From contig JAHWHT010000023.1 of NCBI GenBank assembly GCA_019323135.1, positions 1 through 11,985 on the forward strand: a stretch of DNA of 11,985 nucleotides, read 5' to 3'. Position numbers and translations under genes: made by a program. The stretch is from Candidatus Woesearchaeota archaeon (lineage in GTDB: Archaea > Nanobdellota > Nanobdellia > Woesearchaeales > ARS49). The stretch's first letter is position 1. Each line of letters begins with the position of its first letter. This document shows, piece after piece, positions 6,643-11,985 of the stretch. Under the pieces are notes generated by a model that was given only the letters and a program-made list of their open reading frames with translations, was not told the DNA's origin and did not search any database.

Positions 6643-6655
6643 TTTTATATATTTA
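6643..6655 (-). promoter_or_regulatory. TATA box for rfcL
   Basis: Minus-strand aaatatataaaat is centred about 27 nt before the ATG at 6621, predicting a leaderless mRNA. It is back-to-back with the promoter for the divergent gene at 6699. Confidence 0.7.
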
Positions 6656-6664
6656 ACCCGAAAC

Positions 6665-6674
6665 TTATTTAAAG
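6665..6674 (+). promoter_or_regulatory. TATA box for the 6699/valS operon
   Basis: The sequence ttatttaaag is centred about 30 nt before the ATG at 6699, leaving at most a few nucleotides of leader. Its centre is about 20 bp from that of the opposing rfcL TATA box, so the two divergent promoters may compete. Confidence 0.55.
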
Positions 6675-6698
6675 CCTCTGTCATCAATTACGTCTACA

Positions 6699-7157
6699 AT
6701 GAAAGAACAGCGAGAAGAAGGAATCAAGCAATATAACGAACTCAGGGAAAAAACAGGTCTACCAAAACTAGAGGAATTTGAGAAAGAGTTTGAGTGCAGA
6801 ATACAATCTCCTGCAATACCAGGCATATTAAATGTATTAATGGACAAACTAGGGCAGTGCTGCAGTCATATAGAGATAATCTTCCAGCCAGGAAGAATGG
6901 CAGATGCAATAGAGGCAAAATTCCATTCAGAAGAAGAGAAAAAAGAATTATTTGCGTTCTATAAACAAGTGCTTTCCAAGATACACGAAGTACATGCAGC
7001 TATGTTTGATAGCAGAGAAGCAAGATTAAGAGAAATCAAAACATTATACCCGTTCTACATGAAAAAAGTCAAGCCAGTAATGAAAAAGTACCTAGATACG
7101 CAGGCAAAGGCATGGCTTACTGAAGAAAAAACAGAACAAAAACAATACTTTGGATAA
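6699..7157 (+). CDS. Hypothetical helical cytoplasmic protein, 152 aa, upstream of valS
   Basis: I do not recognise a domain. The protein is rich in Lys/Glu and almost certainly mostly alpha-helical: an acidic/basic N-terminus (MKEQREEGIKQYNEL), a less polar centre (PAIPGILNVLMDKLGQCC, about 39-56), then long amphipathic helices (EEEKKELFAFYKQVLSKIHE) and a basic tail. There is no signal peptide, membrane span or cysteine motif. The start follows a TATA box at 6665-6674, and no in-frame alternative is better placed. The stop is 2 nt before the valS ATG, so the two genes are almost surely one transcript. Co-expression hints at a link to translation, but this is inference only. Confidence 0.8.
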   Translation: MKEQREEGIKQYNELREKTGLPKLEEFEKEFECRIQSPAIPGILNVLMDKLGQCCSHIEIIFQPGRMADAIEAKFHSEEEKKELFAFYKQVLSKIHEVHAAMFDSREARLREIKTLYPFYMKKVKPVMKKYLDTQAKAWLTEEKTEQKQYFG

Positions 7158-7159
7158 TC

Positions 7160-9589
7160 ATGGAAATTCCCAAAAAATATAATCCCCAAGAAGCAGAAAC
7201 TAAATGGTCTAAATACTGGGAGAAAGAAAAAATCTATGCATTTGATAAAAAATCAAAAGCAGAAATATACTCAGTAGATACTCCGCCGCCTACTGTTTCA
7301 GGCAATGTCCACATAGGGCATGCATTCTCATACTCACAGCAAGACTTTGTGATAAGATTTCATAGAATGCTAGGCAAAAATGTATTCTATCCCTTTGGGA
7401 CAGACAATAATGGAGTAGCAACAGAGAGACTTATAGAAAAAACAAGAAAAGTAAAAGCAAGAGATATGCCTAGAGAAGAATTTGTTAAAATTTGCCTGGA
7501 CGAACTCAAGAAAACTCTTATTCCAACATACATAAATGACATGAAAAGTCTTGGACTAAGCTGTGATTTTGATATTTTTTATACAACAATAGACAAACAC
7601 TGCCAAAAAATATCACAGAGAAGCTTTATCGAGCTTTATGAAAAAGGCAGAGAGTATAGAAAAGATGCTCCAGTAATGTGGTGTCCTGAATGCGAGACAG
7701 GAATAAGCCAAGTAGAGTGTGTAGACAAAGAGACACCATCCACATTCAATGATATTGTGTTCAAGGTAGATGAGAAAGAACTAATAATTGCAACAACCAG
7801 ACCAGAATTGCTTCCTGCCTGTGTTGCAGTATTCTATCATCCAGATGATGAGAGATATAAACCACTAAAAGGAAAGCTAGCAAAAGTTCCGTTATTTGAT
7901 CTTGAGGTTCCAATATTTCCAGATGAAAGAGCAGATCCTGAAAAAGGGACAGGAATAGTTATGTGCTGTACATTTGGAGACCAGACAGACATGGAGTGGC
8001 AAAAAGCACACAATCTAGAGATAAGAGAAGCAATAACCACAGACGGAAAAATGTCTGAACTAGCAGAAAAATATGCTGGAATGACAATCAAAGAAGCAAG
8101 AAAAGCAATAATCAATGATATGAAAAAAGAAGGTCTGCTAATCAATCAAAAACCAATAACACACGCAATAAATGTTCACGAAAGATGCGGAACAGACATA
8201 GAGTACATAAAATCAAAACAGTGGTTCATAAAATATATGGACCTAAAAAATGATATGCTAAAATGGGGAGAAAAACTTAACTGGCACCCAAAACACTATG
8301 TATCAAGATACAATAATTGGGTAGAAGGGCTTCAGTGGGACTGGCTGATATCGCGGCAGAGATACTTTGGAATACCGTTCCCAGTGTGGTATTGCCAGGC
8401 ATGTGATGAACCAATAATGGCAAAAAAAGAAGACCTGCCAGTAGATCCACTGCAGGATAAACCACCTGTAAAAAAATGTCCAAAATGCGGCACAAGCAAA
8501 TTCATACCAGAAAAAGATGTATTAGACACATGGGCAACATCATCCTTAACACCAAGGCTTGCAATAGAGTTAATGCCCGAAGCACTACAGAAAAAAATGT
8601 ATCCTATGAGTCTTAGACCTCAGGCACACGACATAATCACATTCTGGCTGTTTAACACAGTTGTTAAATCAAATCTACACTACAAAAAGAATCCATTCAA
8701 AGACGTAATGATATCTGGCTGGCTCTTAGACCCAAAAGGGAAAAAAATGAGCAAATCAAAAGGAAATGTTATAGAACCGAGCAAGGTTATTGAGAATTAT
8801 TCTGCAGATGCATTGCGATTTATGGCAGCAGGAACCAAACTAGGGGAAGATCTGCCATATCAAGAGAAAGATGTTGTTACAGGAATGAAAACAATAACTA
8901 AACTATGGAACGCAAGCAAATTTGCATTCATGCATCTTGAAGATTACAAAGGAGCAAAACCACCAAAAAAGCTAGAATTTTTTGATAAATGGCTGTTATC
9001 CAAATTAAACAAGATAATCAAAAGCTCAACAGATGCTTTTATGAAATATGAATACTCCAGAACAAAATTAGATGTTGAGAAATTCTTTTGGCAGACATTA
9101 TGTGACAATTATCTAGAGATAGTAAAAGACAGATTATATAATCCTGATAAAAGAGGAAAAGAGACAAGAGAGAGTGCACAATATGCCCTGCACACTACAT
9201 TATTATCTGTAATTAAGATGCTTGCACCAATAATGCCGTTCATAACAGAAGAGATATACCAACACTTTTTCCAGAAAACAGAGAAAAACAAAAGCATACA
9301 TATCTCTAAATGGCCTGCATTTGACAAAAAACTTGTTGATGACAAAATAGAGGAAGTCGGAGATGCTTTAATCGAGATAATTGGGGCAGTGAGAAAGGAA
9401 AAAACCAATAACAAAAAATCACTTGGCTCTGAAATTGCTAAATTAACAATTGAGTGTGATAAAGACCTGCAAAAAAGCATGGAAAAAGCACTAGACGACA
9501 TTAAAGCAGTCACAAAAGCAGAAACAGTAGAGTTTGGAAAAGCAAAAATAGAAGCAACAACGGAAATAAAGATAAGTGTAGAATTCTGA
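7160..9589 (+). CDS. valS: Valyl-tRNA synthetase
   Basis: Class I synthetase charging tRNA-Val, 809 aa. The catalytic domain opens with PPPTVSGNVHIGHAFSY (HIGH at 51-54) and GTDNNGVATE (80-89). The KMSKS loop is KGKKMSKSKGN at about 527-536. The CP1 editing domain, which clears mischarged Thr, is seen from about 195-350 with ATTRPELLPAC at 211-221. Zinc-type cysteines occur at 175/178/187 and 412/415/440/443. The stretch DVLDTWATSSLTP (453-465) is typical of ValRS rather than IleRS or LeuRS. A helical anticodon-binding domain follows to about 720, then a short tail. It is somewhat shorter than many archaeal ValRS. The start at 7160 gives the expected N-terminus; the gene is co-transcribed with the 152-aa gene. 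No convincing Shine-Dalgarno sequence precedes it. Confidence 0.96.
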   Translation: MEIPKKYNPQEAETKWSKYWEKEKIYAFDKKSKAEIYSVDTPPPTVSGNVHIGHAFSYSQQDFVIRFHRMLGKNVFYPFGTDNNGVATERLIEKTRKVKARDMPREEFVKICLDELKKTLIPTYINDMKSLGLSCDFDIFYTTIDKHCQKISQRSFIELYEKGREYRKDAPVMWCPECETGISQVECVDKETPSTFNDIVFKVDEKELIIATTRPELLPACVAVFYHPDDERYKPLKGKLAKVPLFDLEVPIFPDERADPEKGTGIVMCCTFGDQTDMEWQKAHNLEIREAITTDGKMSELAEKYAGMTIKEARKAIINDMKKEGLLINQKPITHAINVHERCGTDIEYIKSKQWFIKYMDLKNDMLKWGEKLNWHPKHYVSRYNNWVEGLQWDWLISRQRYFGIPFPVWYCQACDEPIMAKKEDLPVDPLQDKPPVKKCPKCGTSKFIPEKDVLDTWATSSLTPRLAIELMPEALQKKMYPMSLRPQAHDIITFWLFNTVVKSNLHYKKNPFKDVMISGWLLDPKGKKMSKSKGNVIEPSKVIENYSADALRFMAAGTKLGEDLPYQEKDVVTGMKTITKLWNASKFAFMHLEDYKGAKPPKKLEFFDKWLLSKLNKIIKSSTDAFMKYEYSRTKLDVEKFFWQTLCDNYLEIVKDRLYNPDKRGKETRESAQYALHTTLLSVIKMLAPIMPFITEEIYQHFFQKTEKNKSIHISKWPAFDKKLVDDKIEEVGDALIEIIGAVRKEKTNNKKSLGSEIAKLTIECDKDLQKSMEKALDDIKAVTKAETVEFGKAKIEATTEIKISVEF

Positions 9590-9590
9590 G

Positions 9591-9686
9591 TGCATAGCAC
9601 GCTTCGTTTAGTTTCTGATATTTCTTTTATTCCAGATTTATTTTGAATCGCAGTGTACGTTATAGAACTTCGCTAGGTGCTATGCA
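9591..9686. repeat. 10-bp perfect inverted repeat in the valS/PUA convergent gap
   Basis: The arm tgcatagcac at 9591-9600 is matched by its exact reverse complement gtgctatgca at 9677-9686, enclosing 76 bp of AT-rich sequence. The arms fill the gap between two converging genes: valS ends at 9589 and the PUA gene ends at 9693. On the plus strand a T5 tract follows at 9696-9700. It may be a bidirectional terminator, a stem-closed small RNA or a tiny decayed element. No C/D or H/ACA box set was found inside. Confidence 0.55.
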
Positions 9687-9692
9687 ATCGGA

Positions 9693-10136
9693 TTATTTTT
9701 CTCGTCTTAAAAAATCACCAATATCAAACATTCTTTTTACGACTGTTCTTCTTGCAGTTAATTCTGCAATCATCTGGCCATAACCAAGACATTCGTTATC
9801 TTGATTCATTATGAGAACAAAATCATTGATTTGCGGGTCTCCCTCTGCCTCTTTGACACCTTTTGTAAACAAATCTCTTTTACAGATAAAGAGCCACTCG
9901 CCTTTTTTAGTGACAATCACTTTTTTCTTGGCGTGTTTTGCGAGCAAATCTAATAAGTAAAGACTAGGCTTTTCATTCTGACCCAGAAAAGTTCCAATAT
10001 ATGCTGCCTGTTTATTGATTTTCTTGAAAACTTTTTTCAACTCTGGATCTACTAAATAAAACTCCCTGCCTATCTTGACAACATTAGTTAAATCAATTAT
10101 TTTTTGATCTGTGAATTTTTGAATAAGTTTTATCAT
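9693..10136 (-). CDS. PUA-domain RNA-binding protein (Nip7/COG3270-like), partner of the m5C methyltransferase
   Basis: A 147-aa protein. An N-terminal alpha/beta part (about 1-68, with KIGREFYLVD and AYIGTFLGQ...KPSLYLLDLLA) precedes a PUA domain (about 70-147). The PUA part shows KKVIVTKKGEWLFICKRDL, then the hallmark LGYG turn (117-120) and a basic end. PUA domains bind structured RNA, usually tRNA or rRNA, and this layout resembles archaeal Nip7-like or NOL1/NOP2-associated proteins. Its ATG overlaps the methyltransferase stop by 4 nt (ATGA), so translation is probably coupled. It likely supplies RNA binding for the methyltransferase, which lacks a PUA domain of its own. That partnership is inferred from gene order. 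Confidence 0.78.
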   Translation of the reverse strand: MIKLIQKFTDQKIIDLTNVVKIGREFYLVDPELKKVFKKINKQAAYIGTFLGQNEKPSLYLLDLLAKHAKKKVIVTKKGEWLFICKRDLFTKGVKEAEGDPQINDFVLIMNQDNECLGYGQMIAELTARRTVVKRMFDIGDFLRREK

Positions 10137-11008
10137 AGTTTCCTGATTTTTGCAATGAAAAATCCCTCTGTATTTGTTTTATTAGGCCAGAATCTGGCGC
10201 AGTTAGCTATTTGCTTGTCAATCTTTTTACCAAAGACCTTAGTTAGACCTGAATCGCCGGCCTTTAGATTTGTTTTTTCAATCTTAACCTTGAAATTATT
10301 AAGCATCCACTGCATATTAAGCTCATTTTCCTCTGGCTCTAGTGAACAAGTTGAATAAATTAAAATTCCGTCTTTTTTCAATACTGTTAAGCATTTTTCA
10401 ATCAAGCTTTTCTGTATCTCTGCAGCTCTTCTGATGCCTTCGAGGTCTCGTTTCTGAAACCAAGCAGGATCTGTGACAAAATTACCAGAACAAGGAGCGT
10501 CTAATAATATTTTATCAAACTGCAGATTCAATGAATCGACTTTGTTTGCGTCCATTAAATATGCAATGCAATTATTAACACCACATCGCTCAAGATTAGT
10601 CTTTAAAGAAGCTAATCTGTGCCTCTTTTTTTCCAGAGCGATTACTGTTCCCTTGTTTTTCATGAACTGTGCTATCTGAGTGGTCTTTCCTCCTGGAGAA
10701 GCACAGCAATCCAGTATTAATTCGTTTGGTTTTGGGTCAAGCACCTGAACAGGGAGCTGGGCTGCAGCTTCTTGCAGATAAAAATAACCTAATAAATATT
10801 CAGTGATTGCACCTAGTGAGAATTTTGAGGAACAGTAATAACCATATTTAGCAAATGGGATAAGCTCAAGCTTGACACCCAGCTTCTTTAGTCTAGTGAT
10901 TAAATCTGCTTCTGAAATCTTAAGAGTATTAATCCTCAAAGCCTGCCTTAATTGAATTCCAGAAACTTCCTGGCCAAGCTTCTTGTACCTATCCAGAAAG
11001 AAATTCAT
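10133..11008 (-). CDS. NSUN/NOL1-NOP2-Sun family RNA m5C methyltransferase
   Basis: SAM-dependent enzyme making 5-methylcytosine in tRNA or rRNA. In the 291-aa product the SAM-binding motif is DCCASPGGKTTQIA at 100-113. Motif IV, LLDAPCSG (168-175), carries the Cys that releases product, and motif VI, YSTCSLEPEENE (218-229), carries the catalytic Cys221. The N-terminus (ALRINTLKIS...LKKLGVKLELI) is the usual RNA-binding region of the family. Start choice: ATG at 11008 gives a 4-nt ATGA overlap with the cysS stop, matching the coupling to the next gene; an ATG four codons upstream (11020) is the alternative. The family is clear, but whether the target is tRNA (Trm4-like) or rRNA cannot be read from sequence. 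Confidence 0.92.
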   Translation of the reverse strand: MNFFLDRYKKLGQEVSGIQLRQALRINTLKISEADLITRLKKLGVKLELIPFAKYGYYCSSKFSLGAITEYLLGYFYLQEAAAQLPVQVLDPKPNELILDCCASPGGKTTQIAQFMKNKGTVIALEKKRHRLASLKTNLERCGVNNCIAYLMDANKVDSLNLQFDKILLDAPCSGNFVTDPAWFQKRDLEGIRRAAEIQKSLIEKCLTVLKKDGILIYSTCSLEPEENELNMQWMLNNFKVKIEKTNLKAGDSGLTKVFGKKIDKQIANCARFWPNKTNTEGFFIAKIRKL

Positions 11009-11985
11009 ACCCTTTTCCATCGCACACCCTGCGGAGTGTCCTCAAGAACAATACCCTGCTCTTTTAATTTATCTCTGATTTCGTCTGATTTTTTGAAATC
11101 TTTTGCTTTTCGAGCTGCTTCACGCTCATCAACTAGTTTTTGAATGTCATCGCCTATATCTTCTTCTTCAACAACAATAAAACCAAGAACTTTGTCTAAA
11201 TCAATCATGAAAGCCTTTATTTTTTTGGCATTGTCTTTGCTCAAAGCAGGCATAGCCACATTAATCTCTTTGATAAACTCAAAAATAGCTGCAAGAGCTC
11301 TTGAAATCTCTAAATCATCATTAAGTGCACTATCAAAATCCTTTTTTGTCTTGCTGATTGATTTGTCAACAAGTTTTTCATCGCCTTTACCACTAGCTTC
11401 ATCAAGCTTTTTCATAAAGTCCCAAATCCTCTGCAGAGAATTCCTTGCAGCCTCAAGACCTTTAAACGTGAAATTTAATTGCTGACGATAATGCGTGCTC
11501 AACAAAAGATACCGCACAGCAAGCGGATGATATCCTTTATCAATAATATCTCTTAAAGTATAAAAATTACCCAAAGACTTGCTCATCTTCTGACCCTCAA
11601 CAAGAAGCCACTCATTATGAACCCAGTACTTAACAAATAATTTACCAGTAGTGCCCTCTGCCTGAGCAATCTCATTCTGGTGATGAGGGAAAATCAAGTC
11701 AACCCCGCCGCCATGAATATCAAAAGTTTCACCAAGATACTTCATGCTCATGGCAGAACACTCAATGTGCCATCCTGGACGACCTTTGCCAACTTCTGTT
11801 TCCCAGAAAATATCTCCATCCTCTGGAGTCCAGGCTTTCCATAAAGCAAAGTCTCGTGCACTCTCTTTATCATATTCATCTGATAACACTCTTCCAGAAG
11901 CGCCTTCTTTCAGCTGTTCTAGATCAAGGTTTGCGAGCTTTCCATAATCCTTAAATTTAGATATTGAATAATAAATACAACCATC
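11005..11985 (-). CDS. cysS: Cysteinyl-tRNA synthetase (5' end outside window)
   Basis: The C-terminal roughly 326 residues of a class I synthetase that charges tRNA-Cys. The frame is open to the window edge, beginning DGCIYYSISKFKDYGKL; the HIGH motif and first zinc cysteine lie beyond it. Visible landmarks are ARDFALWKAW, GRPGWHIECSAM with a zinc-ligand Cys, DIHGGGVDLIFPHHQNEIAQ with the zinc His and Glu, and the KMSKSLGNFYTL catalytic loop. An anticodon-binding helical domain and a C-terminal lysine-rich segment (REAARKAKDFKKSDEIRDKL) ending in GVRWKRV follow. All expected residues are present in this part. It is the first gene visible of a minus-strand operon with the methyltransferase and PUA genes, which overlap end to end. 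Confidence 0.95.
   Translation of the reverse strand, partial: DGCIYYSISKFKDYGKLANLDLEQLKEGASGRVLSDEYDKESARDFALWKAWTPEDGDIFWETEVGKGRPGWHIECSAMSMKYLGETFDIHGGGVDLIFPHHQNEIAQAEGTTGKLFVKYWVHNEWLLVEGQKMSKSLGNFYTLRDIIDKGYHPLAVRYLLLSTHYRQQLNFTFKGLEAARNSLQRIWDFMKKLDEASGKGDEKLVDKSISKTKKDFDSALNDDLEISRALAAIFEFIKEINVAMPALSKDNAKKIKAFMIDLDKVLGFIVVEEEDIGDDIQKLVDEREAARKAKDFKKSDEIRDKLKEQGIVLEDTPQGVRWKRV

Noticed and set aside
6622..6687. 22-residue N-terminal extension of RfcL
   Set aside because: It would translate the rfcL TATA box, and RfcL proteins start near the PWIKKYSP-like segment.
5351..6736. Long plus-strand ORF opposite rfcL and the glyS start
   Set aside because: It is antisense to clear RfcL motifs, rich in Ser/Ala/Leu with no recognisable domain; a shadow ORF.
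1..11985. CRISPR array, IS transposase, rRNA or known riboswitch
   Set aside because: No regularly spaced repeats, transposase motifs, rRNA blocks or riboswitch cores were seen on either strand.

Overview
This window looks like part of a low-GC archaeal genome, most likely a DPANN archaeon of the Woesearchaeota/Pacearchaeota/Nanoarchaeota type. The evidence is archaeal replication factor C large subunit, archaeal-type glycyl-, valyl- and cysteinyl-tRNA synthetases, a tandem T2SSF/FlaJ-like membrane protein, an intron-containing tRNA, oligo-T ends after RNA genes, and several TATA boxes placed so close to start codons that the mRNAs would be leaderless or nearly so. The phylum is inferred from gene style only.

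Layout. Positions 1-1826 (+) hold a FlaJ/TadC-like membrane platform protein cut by the left edge. An 85-codon unknown gene with its own promoter follows (1884-2141, +). Positions 2171-2937 form a compact accessory module: a 25-bp direct repeat matching the 3' end of the neighbouring tRNA gene, three perfect inverted repeats, a TATA box, a two-motif LAGLIDADG endonuclease gene (2288-2914, +), and the second repeat copy inside the tRNA. The tRNA (2920-3055, -) carries about 62 nt of intron. Its most coherent reading is a two-intron tRNA-Ile with anticodon UAU. A HAD-family phosphatase gene broken by one frameshift (3122-3705, -) lies upstream of it.

Next come glyS (3874-5385, -) and rfcL (5419-6621, -), then a divergent promoter region, then an unknown 152-aa gene followed after 2 nt by valS (6699-9589, +). 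A 103-bp gap between convergent genes holds a 10-bp perfect inverted repeat. The right end is a minus-strand operon, cysS (5' end beyond the window), an NSUN-type RNA m5C methyltransferase and a PUA-domain protein, joined by 4-nt ATGA overlaps.

Most genes serve translation (three aminoacyl-tRNA synthetases, RNA methylation, a tRNA), plus one clamp-loader subunit and one secretion/pilus component. The part least explained by standard annotation is 2171-3055, where an endonuclease gene sits exactly between a displaced tRNA-end repeat and a structurally odd tRNA.
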